64,000 nt of DNA from Desulfitobacterium hafniense DCB-2 (lineage in GTDB: Bacteria > Bacillota > Desulfitobacteriia > Desulfitobacteriales > Desulfitobacteriaceae). Location: assembly GCF_000021925.1 (NCBI RefSeq), contig NC_011830.1:458501-522500 (forward strand), given 5' to 3'. The notes beneath the pieces were generated by a model, which did not search any database, was not told the DNA's origin, and saw only the letters and a program-made list of their open reading frames with translations. A program made the translations under genes and the position numbers. This document shows positions 41,193-49,105 of this stretch, one piece after another (position 1 is the first letter of the stretch; each line of letters starts with the position of its first letter).

Positions 41193-42767
41193 TCAGACTG
41201 AGCCCTTGGCAATCACTTTACCGGCAATGTAGCCAAAGGTTCCTGCCGAGGCGATCCCACCTGCATAGGGTTCCCGGAACATGGCGGCAGTAGGAGGCGC
41301 GGCATAGAGATTCGCGATGGGCTGCCGCTGCAGATCGAGAACCTGAGCCTTTTCGTTGATAATCAGACCGCCAAAGGTGTGGTAGATGGCGACACCTGTG
41401 GGAAAGGCATAGAAGGGGCCGGCGGCAACTTTAAAATGCCCTCCTACTCTGGGAACATCCAACTGAGCCGCGGTACCGTTACCAACAGCTGTGTTATAGT
41501 CGTTAATGGTTTTGATCAAGGTTCCTTTATAGACACCATAGGCATCCTGCAATTTCGTGGCCAATTCATCCAGAGTATTGCCTTTGATCACCTTGACTCC
41601 CTGGCTTTCATTCATTTTCAGAATGGCGTCTGAGCTTTTGTTTTTGTCAAAGATGGCCTGGTCGGCGATCATAAGAGCCATGCCCCGCTTTTGCTTGATA
41701 ATGGTTTGGGGGACCCGGGGATACTTGGCATCAATAGGCGAAGTTTCATCCATAAACCGCTTGCCTTGAAGATTGACTAAAATGCCGGTGGTATCTTCCG
41801 GGAAAAGGAAGGAGACCCAGCCGGGCGCGGGCGGCCGGCCGTTGCCGATGCCGGGGAGAGTCTGGGGATCGCCGCTCCGGGCCTTTTCATACTCTTCAGG
41901 GTTTTCCTCAGTTTGACGATTAGGAGAAATTCCGATGAGGGTTCCGGAGAAAGTGGAGAAACTGCCGCCGGTCAATGCTCCCACACCTTGAGCCATGAGC
42001 ATACCGCTCCCGGTATTGTAGGGAGTTCCCATATTGCGGACAGTGTCCCCATAGGAGCCTATGTATTGGGCGGTCAGGCCTTTGTTGGCTTGGAAGCCTC
42101 CGGCAGCCAAGACCACAGCACCGGCTTTAATAAAGACCGGATTCTCTCCTTTTTTCTGAGCGTAAACCCCGTTGACGGCACCGTTTTCGTCGATAACCAA
42201 TTGGCGAACCCGGGTGTTGGTTAAGATCTGGCCGCCTTTGCCTTCGATGAATTTTTGCAAAGCATCGAAATAGGCTTTTTGCCTGAGATAGCCCTGCTCT
42301 CCGGAGCCCATGGTGTAGTCTTTGAGATAACCCCGATCCCCGCCGGCTGGGGTGATGGGAATGCCGATTTTTTGCAGCCAGGGAATGTAGGTTTGTCTGA
42401 AGGTTTCCACATAGGTTTTAGCCAAGACCGGGTCGTGCAAGTCTTCCGTGTGAGCTTTGTATTCCTCCCAGGTTTTGGTGCCCCAGGTGTGGAGCCCGCC
42501 GCCGGAATAAATGGAACCACCGCCGATGAAACCACTGATTTCGCAGATGATGACCTTTTTTCCCTCTTCCGCAGCAGCGGCACCCGCACTTAAGCCGCCG
42601 TTGCCTGCTCCGACAACGACCACGTCCGTCTCCATATCCCATTTGTCAGGAGTAGCGGCAGGGGGAGTGACATTGGTGGTGTTACAGCCGACTAAGAAGC
42701 CGGAACCAGCCATTACGGCAGCGCCTAAGGATGCCTTCTTAAGAAAATCCCGTCGATTTAGAGTCAT
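41193..42767 (-). CDS. Tat-exported FAD-dependent reductase (fumarate reductase-like), paralogue 2
   Basis: A 524-aa close paralogue of the protein at 37069; most of the length aligns residue for residue. It has the same NRRDFLKKASLGAAV twin-arginine signal, lipobox-like FLVGC (Cys28), FAD site GAGNGG (53-58) and HTFGGL region. It also lacks haem and FMN domains. ATG 42767 sits behind AAAGGAGGG; the frame extends to 42791 without a better start. Only a weak GG-N10-GC element lies upstream. The pair looks like a tandem duplication separated by the activator gene. Which substrate each reduces is unknown. Confidence 0.88.
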   Translation of the reverse strand: MTLNRRDFLKKASLGAAVMAGSGFLVGCNTTNVTPPAATPDKWDMETDVVVVGAGNGGLSAGAAAAEEGKKVIICEISGFIGGGSIYSGGGLHTWGTKTWEEYKAHTEDLHDPVLAKTYVETFRQTYIPWLQKIGIPITPAGGDRGYLKDYTMGSGEQGYLRQKAYFDALQKFIEGKGGQILTNTRVRQLVIDENGAVNGVYAQKKGENPVFIKAGAVVLAAGGFQANKGLTAQYIGSYGDTVRNMGTPYNTGSGMLMAQGVGALTGGSFSTFSGTLIGISPNRQTEENPEEYEKARSGDPQTLPGIGNGRPPAPGWVSFLFPEDTTGILVNLQGKRFMDETSPIDAKYPRVPQTIIKQKRGMALMIADQAIFDKNKSSDAILKMNESQGVKVIKGNTLDELATKLQDAYGVYKGTLIKTINDYNTAVGNGTAAQLDVPRVGGHFKVAAGPFYAFPTGVAIYHTFGGLIINEKAQVLDLQRQPIANLYAAPPTAAMFREPYAGGIASAGTFGYIAGKVIAKGSV

Positions 42768-42842
42768 ATTTAATACCCTCCTTTGGTTCAATTTGATGGA
42801 GACTGATTTCAGGAGAGAAACCAGTGCTTAACTTATCTACAG

Positions 42843-42857
42843 GCTTTTATTATTCCA
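42843..42857 (-). promoter_or_regulatory. Weak sigma-54-like element before flavoprotein 2
   Basis: On the - strand TGGAATAATAAAAGC keeps TGG and GC with the correct 10-base spacing, but lacks the C after GG and the TT before GC. It is noted only because the paralogous gene has a clear -24/-12 promoter. Confidence 0.3.
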
Positions 42858-42949
42858 AAAAACTCTAATGTTATTTGATAAATCAGGTTTTCGTAAATAA
42901 GGCTTAAAGAAGAATACCGTTATCCGGACCTTAGCACTTTTGAAGAGCA

Positions 42950-42993
42950 TAAGAAAAACGTAAAGACCTCTGGTAGCCAGTGGTCTTTACGTT
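42950..42993 (-). terminator. Terminator of the MFS transporter gene
   Basis: AACGTAAAGACC-T-CTGG (42957-42973), loop TAG, CCAG-T-GGTCTTTACGTT (42977-42993). Read on the - strand it is followed by a T-rich run (TTTTTCTT). Confidence 0.88.
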
Positions 42994-43081
42994 AAGCTTA
43001 ACCGCCATATTTATTAAGTTAAGATGCAGTCAATGTTTACGCTTTGTCGGCTTGTCGGCGTATTCTGGCCTGCAGTCTTGA

Positions 43082-44329
43082 CTATGCTTTTTCCGCTTCC
43101 AGGGGACTGCTTTTTAGGAAGATGGTCAGGAAAGCGGCGATCAGACAGAGAGCGGCAGCGATTAAATAAGCATAGAAGTAACTGTTGGTCAGGTCCACCA
43201 CTGCTCCGGCCATCAGAGGACCGAAGACTCCGCCCACACCCCAGGCGGTGAAGATCAGCCCGTAGTTGACACCGCCGTTTTTGGTGCCGAAAAAGTCATA
43301 AGTGGCTGAGGGGAAAAGGGAAAGGAGGGAACCATAGCTCAGACCGGTCATAATGGCCCCCAGGGCGATGAGCGCGGGGCTGCTGTAGAAGGTAAAGGCC
43401 AGCATATTAAGACCTTGCAGACTGAAAAAGATGCGCATGGTCCAACTTCTGCCGATTCGGTCTGAAAGCCAACCGGCCAACACCCGGCCGCCGGCGTTAA
43501 AGATGGCCAACAAAGCGACCATGGCGAAACCCCAGGAGATCCCGGTCTGAAGCTTAGTGATGGTGGAAAGCTGCCCGATGATCATAAGTCCTGCGGTAGC
43601 ACCGGCAGCGAACATAACCCAGAGGAGATAGAAGCGGGGATCTTTAAGCATTTCCTGCCAGCTGAAATCCCCTTTTGCTGCAGGCGGAGGAGATGGGGGA
43701 GCATTGAGGGAAGTGGCGGCTTGGGGAGAGGCCGGTGTGGAGGGAGCGGTGGGGGTGGGGTTAGATTGAGGAACTGCTAATACTTGGGAGAGAGCAACAA
43801 TGGCAAAGAGGAAAATCAATCCCTCAATGCGGAAGGCGCTTTTGACACCGAGATTGCCGATGAGAGAATTGGTCAGGGGAGCGATGTAGAGGGAGGCTAA
43901 TCCAAAACCGGCGACGACGATGCCTGAGATCAGGCCTTTCTTTTGGGGAGGGAACCATTTTACAGCGGCCGGGGTTGCTGCCGAATAGCCAAGGCCGATC
44001 CCAATTCCGGCGATGAGTCCGAAGGTTAAGGTGAGGACGAAGAGAGAATCCGTCAGGCTGCTTAGAATAAGTCCTCCTCCGGCGAAGATGCCTCCTGCCG
44101 TAGCCACCCAGCGGGGTCCGAAACGGTCCTGGAGGCGGCCTCCGGGAACCATCATCAGGGCAAATACCGCACAGGCCACCGTATAGGGCAGGGAGGCGGC
44201 AGTTTTTGACCAGGCTAATTGCTCGGTCAAGGCAGCGGCGAAAACACTCCAGGTATAGAGCACTCCCAGGGCAAGGTTGATACCTGTGCCGGCAAAGGTT
44301 ACAGTCCACCCGCGCGTAGTTTTATTCAT
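43082..44329 (-). CDS. OFA-family MFS transporter (oxalate/formate antiporter-like)
   Basis: A 415-aa protein with twelve predicted transmembrane segments. The start, GWTVTFAGTGINLALGVLYTWSVF, and the GGRLQDRFGPRWVATAGG loop match the OxlT/OFA family, which exchanges organic acids. The central loop (about 195-225) is a long Pro/Ala/Ser/Thr-rich insert. ATG 44329 follows GGAAAGGAG. It lies between a flavoprotein reductase and acetyl-CoA synthetase on the same strand, so a carboxylate substrate or product is plausible. Specificity is not readable. Confidence 0.82.
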   Translation of the reverse strand: MNKTTRGWTVTFAGTGINLALGVLYTWSVFAAALTEQLAWSKTAASLPYTVACAVFALMMVPGGRLQDRFGPRWVATAGGIFAGGGLILSSLTDSLFVLTLTFGLIAGIGIGLGYSAATPAAVKWFPPQKKGLISGIVVAGFGLASLYIAPLTNSLIGNLGVKSAFRIEGLIFLFAIVALSQVLAVPQSNPTPTAPSTPASPQAATSLNAPPSPPPAAKGDFSWQEMLKDPRFYLLWVMFAAGATAGLMIIGQLSTITKLQTGISWGFAMVALLAIFNAGGRVLAGWLSDRIGRSWTMRIFFSLQGLNMLAFTFYSSPALIALGAIMTGLSYGSLLSLFPSATYDFFGTKNGGVNYGLIFTAWGVGGVFGPLMAGAVVDLTNSYFYAYLIAAALCLIAAFLTIFLKSSPLEAEKA

Positions 44330-44536
44330 AATCTCGCTCCTTTCCTTTGGGAAACGTTGGGGCTCAAGAAAATCCGATGGGAATTGACAATAATTATGAA
44401 ATTATGGCTTTGGTCATCTTTGACAGGATTCATTTAAGACGGCTGCGGGGTTTTATATTTTCATCAATATACATTTAGGGAGGCTTATCATATACACTAG
44501 GAAAATGAAGGCTTGGAATGCTGGAGATATGGTTAA

Positions 44537-44562
44537 AGAAAGGCCAGGGGAATCCCTGGCCT
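44537..44562 (-). terminator. Terminator of the acetyl-CoA synthetase gene
   Basis: AGGCCAGGG (44541-44549), loop GAAT, CCCTGGCCT (44554-44562). On the - strand it is followed by TTCTTT. A second small inverted repeat (TAGTGAG/CTCACTA) lies between it and the stop codon. Confidence 0.85.
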
Positions 44563-44597
44563 CATAGTAGTGAGGGACTTCTCACTATGGGGTTGAC

Positions 44598-46529
44598 TTA
44601 CTCCTGGTAATTGGCTTTAAGGGTATTGACCACAGAGGCATCGGCCAAAGTGGTGGTATCACCGATAGCACGTCCCTCGGCAATGTCTCTGAGGAGGCGG
44701 CGCATGATCTTACCGCTGCGGGTCTTGGGCAGTTCGGCGGTAAAGAAGATATCATCCGGCCGGGCCAGAGCTCCGATCTTCTTTGCCACATGTTTCTTTA
44801 ATTCGTCCTCCAGATCGGGAGTGATTTCGATGCCTTCCTTTAAAGTGACGAAACAGGCCAGGGCCTGCCCTTTAACTTCATGGTTTTTACCGATAACGGC
44901 AGCCTCGGCAACAGAGGGGTGATCCACTAAAGCGCTTTCCACTTCCATGGTGCCGATCCGGTGACCAGAAACGTTGATGACATCATCCACCCGGCCCAGT
45001 ATCCAGAAATATCCGTCCTTATCCCACTTGGCGCCATCACCGGGGAAGTAGACTCCCGGCCAGTTGCCGAAGTACGTCCGCTCGAAGCGCGCCGGATCTC
45101 CGTAGATATTGCGCAGCATAGCAGGCCAGGGCTCCTTGATAGCCAGGTAGCCGCCGCCTCCCTTGGGGACGGGATGGCCGGCGCTGTCCACCACTTCGAT
45201 TCTGACTCCTGGGAAAGGTACGGTACAGGAACCGGGCTTTAAGGAAGTAATTCCCGGCAGAGGGGTCATCATAATCATACCCGTCTCGGTTTGCCACCAG
45301 GTATCCACGATGGGGCACCGTTCCCCGCCGATGTATTTGTAGTACCACATCCAGGCTTCCGGATTGATGGGTTCACCCACAGAGCCCAGCAAGCGCAGGC
45401 TGGATAGATCCCGGCTCTGGGGATATTGGGGACCCCACTTCATAAAGGTCCGGATGGCGGTGGGTGCGGTATAAAGAATGGTGACTTTGTATTTCTCGAC
45501 GATTTCCCAGAACCGATCCCGGTTCGGATAATCAGGACTTCCCTCATACATAAGGACAGTGGCTCCATTGGCCAAGGGGCCGTAGACAATATAGGAGTGA
45601 CCGGTAATCCAGCCCACATCCGCGGTGCACCAGTAAACATCCTCTTCCTTGAGATCAAAGACCCAGCGATGGGTGGTGGATACCCCTACCATATAGCCCC
45701 CCGTGGTATGGACTACACCCTTGGGTTTTCCTGTGGTACCGCTGGTGTAGAGGATAAAGAGCATATCTTCTGCATCCATGGGCTCCGCCGGACACACCGG
45801 GGAGGCCTTGGCCATTTCTTCATGATACCAAAGGTCCCGCTCTTCCTTCATTTGTACGGTTTGTTTGGTTCGTTGAATGACAAAGACATGTTCCACGCAG
45901 TCCACGCCGTCCAAAGCGATATCGGTATTATCTTTCAAGGGGATGGTGTTGCCCCGGCGGAAGCTGCCATCGGAAGTGATGACGGCTTTGGCCTGAGCAT
46001 CAATGACCCGATCCCGCAAAGCTTCCGAACTGAAGCCTCCGAAGACCACACTGTGGGGAGCCCCAATCCGGGCGCAAGCCAGCATGGAAATCACAGCTTC
46101 CGGAATCATGGGCAGATAGATGGTGACCCGATCACCTTTGTTCACCCCATTGGCTTTGAGGACATTAGCGAATTTGGAGACTTCACGATGGAGATCCTGG
46201 TAGGTAAGAACCTGGCTGTCCCCGTTTTCGCCTTCGAAGATAATAGCGGCTTTATTGCGATGCCAATCCTGGAGGTGGCGATCCAGACAGTTGGCGGAGG
46301 CGTTGAGTTTCCCGCCGACAAACCACTGGGCGAAGGGAGGATTCCACTCCAGGGTTTTTTCCCAAGGGCTCAACCAGGAGAGTTGTTTAGCCTGTTCCTC
46401 CCAAAAGCCGAGGCTTTGACCTTGTTCATAGATATCCGCGCTTTGAATGAGTGCGTTTTTGTGGAATTCCTCACTGGGGATGAACTGTCTATCCTCTTCC
46501 AGCAAAGCCTCAAGATTCTTTTCTTCCAT
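44598..46529 (-). CDS. acs: Acetyl-CoA synthetase, AMP-forming
   Basis: A 643-aa enzyme making acetyl-CoA from acetate, ATP and CoA. It shows the P-loop [11 protein letters not shown], the WWQTETG motif of acetyl-CoA synthetases, and the C-terminal [11 protein letters not shown] whose lysine (Lys607) is the acetylation-controlled catalytic residue. Length is standard. The frame opens at ATG 46550, but AGAAGGAGG lies within that extension and ATG 46529 ([10 protein letters not shown]) has correct spacing. It stands as a single gene with its own terminator. Confidence 0.95.
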   Translation of the reverse strand: MEEKNLEALLEEDRQFIPSEEFHKNALIQSADIYEQGQSLGFWEEQAKQLSWLSPWEKTLEWNPPFAQWFVGGKLNASANCLDRHLQDWHRNKAAIIFEGENGDSQVLTYQDLHREVSKFANVLKANGVNKGDRVTIYLPMIPEAVISMLACARIGAPHSVVFGGFSSEALRDRVIDAQAKAVITSDGSFRRGNTIPLKDNTDIALDGVDCVEHVFVIQRTKQTVQMKEERDLWYHEEMAKASPVCPAEPMDAEDMLFILYTSGTTGKPKGVVHTTGGYMVGVSTTHRWVFDLKEEDVYWCTADVGWITGHSYIVYGPLANGATVLMYEGSPDYPNRDRFWEIVEKYKVTILYTAPTAIRTFMKWGPQYPQSRDLSSLRLLGSVGEPINPEAWMWYYKYIGGERCPIVDTWWQTETGMIMMTPLPGITSLKPGSCTVPFPGVRIEVVDSAGHPVPKGGGGYLAIKEPWPAMLRNIYGDPARFERTYFGNWPGVYFPGDGAKWDKDGYFWILGRVDDVINVSGHRIGTMEVESALVDHPSVAEAAVIGKNHEVKGQALACFVTLKEGIEITPDLEDELKKHVAKKIGALARPDDIFFTAELPKTRSGKIMRRLLRDIAEGRAIGDTTTLADASVVNTLKANYQE

Positions 46530-46852
46530 AGGTAGTCCTCCTTCTCTCATACCATCCTCAATAGTTTATAAAGATGAAAATGTTTATTGCATTGTATCAA
46601 AGGGGGGAAAGGAAGAAAACGGAATAAGAATGAAAGGGCGGCGGACCGGGATTAAAGGAGCTTTCCGGGAAGTTATCCGGGGCACAAACTTTGGAGAAAA
46701 AGTTCCTTCCAGGGCGAATGGTCGTTTTTTCTAGGGCAATGGGGAGGCGGGGGAACTTGGGGGTTCAACGGTGGCTTGACGGTGTTGAACGGGGGTTTTA
46801 ATATGGGAAAGAAAGGCCATGCTATATTAAGGATAGAAAGGATAGCTTCCAG
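46530..46852. other. Divergent gap between acs and truA
   Basis: 323 bases. It contains the truA promoter (46776-46804). The acs promoter must lie here on the - strand, but I could not pick a convincing one; TACAAT on the - strand near 46605-46600 is a weak -10 candidate. There is no ORF with a ribosome binding site. Confidence 0.5.
46763..46804 (+). promoter_or_regulatory. SigA-type promoter of truA with flanking inverted repeat
   Basis: TTGACG (46776-46781), 17-bp spacer, TAATAT (46799-46804). An inverted repeat GTTCAAC (46763-46769) and GTTGAAC (46784-46790) brackets the -35 element and could be an operator. Confidence 0.65.
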
Positions 46853-47668
46853 ATGGATGATAAGAGGAATATTTGTCTGAAGGTTGCTTATGACGGGACC
46901 TATTACCATGGGTTTCAACGCCAGCCGGAATTCCACGGCCCCACTATTCAAGGTACTCTGGAGACAGTGTGGGCTAAGCTGGTGGAAGAACAAGTAACCC
47001 TCAATACAGCCGGACGAACAGATACAGGGGTTCATGCCGCCGGTCAAGTGGTAAATTTCCGGACCGGGGCCCGGATCCCCGTAGATAAGATTCCCAAGGC
47101 TTTTAACAGTCTGCTCCCCCGGGATATCCGCATCCTGGCGGCTCAGGAAGCAGCGGAGGATTTTCATGCCCGTTTCTCCGCTAAGTGGAAGCGCTATGAC
47201 TACCGGATCGATAACCATCCGGTAGCCGATGTCTTTACCCGGCTGTACTCTTTGCATGAGCCTGTCAGGCTGGATTGGCAAAGGATGCAGCAGGGGGCCC
47301 AGTATTTGGTGGGACGGCATAATTTTAAAGCTTTTTCAGCGGCAGGGGGAACCAGCAAAACCTTTGAACGCACCCTCTATCTATGTCAAGTGGCGGAGAA
47401 TCAGGGACATCTCCGGATTACCTGCATCGGCGATGGCTTCCTTTATAATATGGTGCGTATTATTGCCGGGACCTTGGTTTATGTGGGGAAAAACCGCATT
47501 CAGCCGGGGGAGATTCCGGATATACTGGCGTCTCTCGATCGGAAACGGGGGGGAGTTACGGCAACTCCCCAGGGACTCACTCTGAGTTATGTTCATTATG
47601 GGGAAGAGCTGCCCAGGGATATTTTTCCTGAGTTGTTTCAGGAGGGCGTTAGCCATGATTCTAGATAA
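46853..47668 (+). CDS. truA: tRNA pseudouridine(38-40) synthase
   Basis: A 271-aa enzyme that modifies positions 38-40 of the tRNA anticodon stem. It has VAYDGTYYHGFQRQP and the catalytic AGRTDTGVHA with Asp57, plus FLYNMVRIIAGTLV near the C-terminus. In many Firmicutes truA follows rplQ and the ecf genes; here it lies 20.8 kb from rplQ. The ATG has only a weak ribosome binding site (AAGGATAG), and the leader is short. Confidence 0.95.
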   Translation: MDDKRNICLKVAYDGTYYHGFQRQPEFHGPTIQGTLETVWAKLVEEQVTLNTAGRTDTGVHAAGQVVNFRTGARIPVDKIPKAFNSLLPRDIRILAAQEAAEDFHARFSAKWKRYDYRIDNHPVADVFTRLYSLHEPVRLDWQRMQQGAQYLVGRHNFKAFSAAGGTSKTFERTLYLCQVAENQGHLRITCIGDGFLYNMVRIIAGTLVYVGKNRIQPGEIPDILASLDRKRGGVTATPQGLTLSYVHYGEELPRDIFPELFQEGVSHDSR

Positions 47669-47702
47669 ACCACGGAGTACCTGAAGATCTTTTTTTGCCG
47701 GG

Positions 47703-47740
47703 CTGTCCCAAAAACGAAAGCGCTTTCGTTTTTGGGACAG
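47703..47740. repeat. Perfect 38-base palindrome after truA
   Basis: CTGTCCCAAAAACGAAAGC and its exact complement meet with no spacer. The left edge reads GGGCTGTCCCAAAA, which resembles the terminal repeats of several insertion sequence families. It may be a small mobile-element remnant or a dispersed palindromic repeat. It also works as a hairpin after truA (about 35 bases beyond the stop), but there is no T run. Confidence 0.7.
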
Positions 47741-47760
47741 GAAAATAATTCACTGAAAGG

Positions 47761-47795
47761 AAAGCCTGAGGAAAGTCAATTCTCCTCAGGCTTTT
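47761..47795 (+). terminator. Terminator before the menaquinone operon
   Basis: AAAGCCTGAGGA (47761-47772), 10-base loop, TCCTCAGGCTTT (47783-47794) followed by one more T. It insulates truA from the men genes. Confidence 0.85.
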
Positions 47796-47835
47796 GGCAT
47801 TGACTGCTTAAAACACTATGGGGGGATTTTTTTTA

Positions 47836-47864
47836 TTGACAATAAATAGGAATGAGAGTAATAT
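47836..47864 (+). promoter_or_regulatory. SigA-type promoter of the men operon
   Basis: TTGACA (47836-47841), 17-bp spacer, TAATAT (47859-47864). The -35 is perfect. The leader to the menF start is about 60 bases. Confidence 0.8.
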
Positions 47865-47929
47865 CCAAGATGAAGAAATGAACTTGAATTCATTATTTGA
47901 TTTAAGCGAATTTGAACGGGGAGATAAGT

Positions 47930-49090
47930 TTGAACTACCAAGTGAAGGAAGTGGCTTTAAAAGACAGCTTTGCTTTTTGGCAGAGCTTTGAAGATGAGGA
48001 GCGGGTGTTGTTTTATCATCCTTTCCAGCAACAGCTTATTATGGGGGCCAGGCGTTTAAAAACCTTTGGGCCGGGGGAGAGCTACCGGGGATATCCCTTT
48101 GTCTTTTCCACCAGAACTTTCTTTCCCACCCTTAAAGATCCGAAATGGTCGGGGCTGGGCAATGAGACCATAGCCTTCCAATACTATCTGGTTGAAGAAA
48201 AGGCCGGGCAAAAGCTTTATTACGCCCATGAGACAGCCGATATTTCCGCTGTTCCCCCCAAAGAGTTTGCTTCCCATCGACATGATTATGAGATCCTTGC
48301 TGATGACTATCAGGAATGGCAGGAGTTATTCCAGTGTGCAAAACAAAAAGTTCTGGCCGGGAAAGTTCAGAAAGTGGTGATTTCCCGGGAGATAAAAATT
48401 CAGTGTAATACCATGGTGTCCGTTGAAAGTGTGTTGAAAAACCTTATGGAGAAAAATCCCCATTCCTTCGTTTTTGCCTATTGTAAGGAGGGAAAGACCT
48501 TCCTTGGCGCAACGCCGGAAATAGTAGCGAGGAAGGAAAAAGGGCAAATCATGAGCTATGCTTTGGCGGGTACCCGGGCACGAACTGCTGATGAAGAGGA
48601 TGAGCAAGGGAAGACGGCCCTTCTCAACGATCCCAAAAACCGTCATGAGCATCAAATAGTCCTGGATTACATAGCCAAGGTCATGAACACATACAGCGAT
48701 GAAGTCCTGATCGGAGAGACGACGACGTTGCAGCTCAGGAATTTGTATCACCTGAAGACTCCTCTGGCAGCGAAGGCCAAGGAGAATAGCTCTTTAACCG
48801 CTTGGGTTGCACGCCTGCATCCTACCCCGGCCTTAGGCGGATATCCGGTGGCAGAGGCTTTGGCCATCATCGCCCGCTGGGAAAAGCATGAGCGGGGGCT
48901 ATATGCCGCACCGCTGGGCATCATGAACGAAGAGGGGGATGGCATCTTTGTGGCCGGAATCCGCTCGGCTCTCATTGAGGGAAGGACAGTTTATGCCTAT
49001 ACAGGCTGTGGGATCGTCGCCAGTTCAGAATGTGCAGAGGAGTATGCGGAGACGGCCCATAAAGCCAAAACCATCCTGGAAAGTCTGTGA
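47930..49090 (+). CDS. menF: Isochorismate synthase
   Basis: A 386-aa enzyme that converts chorismate to isochorismate, the first committed step of menaquinone synthesis. It is a chorismate-binding family member with KVVISREIKI, FLGATPE, ALAGTRAR, HEHQIVLDYI and HPTPALGGYP. The frame opens at TTG 47912, but GGGGAG lies just after it and TTG 47930 (MNYQVKEVAL) has good spacing. A salicylate- or siderophore-type role is unlikely because the men genes follow directly. Confidence 0.93.
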   Translation: MNYQVKEVALKDSFAFWQSFEDEERVLFYHPFQQQLIMGARRLKTFGPGESYRGYPFVFSTRTFFPTLKDPKWSGLGNETIAFQYYLVEEKAGQKLYYAHETADISAVPPKEFASHRHDYEILADDYQEWQELFQCAKQKVLAGKVQKVVISREIKIQCNTMVSVESVLKNLMEKNPHSFVFAYCKEGKTFLGATPEIVARKEKGQIMSYALAGTRARTADEEDEQGKTALLNDPKNRHEHQIVLDYIAKVMNTYSDEVLIGETTTLQLRNLYHLKTPLAAKAKENSSLTAWVARLHPTPALGGYPVAEALAIIARWEKHERGLYAAPLGIMNEEGDGIFVAGIRSALIEGRTVYAYTGCGIVASSECAEEYAETAHKAKTILESL

Positions 49091-49105
49091 TAAAGGGGAA
49101 CAACG

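Larger units (their letters stand above)
42768..43081. other. Gap between flavoprotein 2 and the MFS gene
   Basis: This 314-base stretch holds the terminator of the MFS gene (42950-42993) and a weak sigma-54-like element at 42843-42857. Nothing else was recognised. Confidence 0.55.

Noticed and set aside
44355..44385. GG-N10-GC match before the MFS gene, considered as a sigma-54 promoter
   Set aside because: Neither the C after GG nor the TT before GC is present; such bare spacing matches occur by chance.
45426..46535. A 369-codon open frame antisense to acs
   Set aside because: It lies wholly opposite the strongly conserved acetyl-CoA synthetase gene, has no ribosome binding site, and its translation has no recognisable domains.
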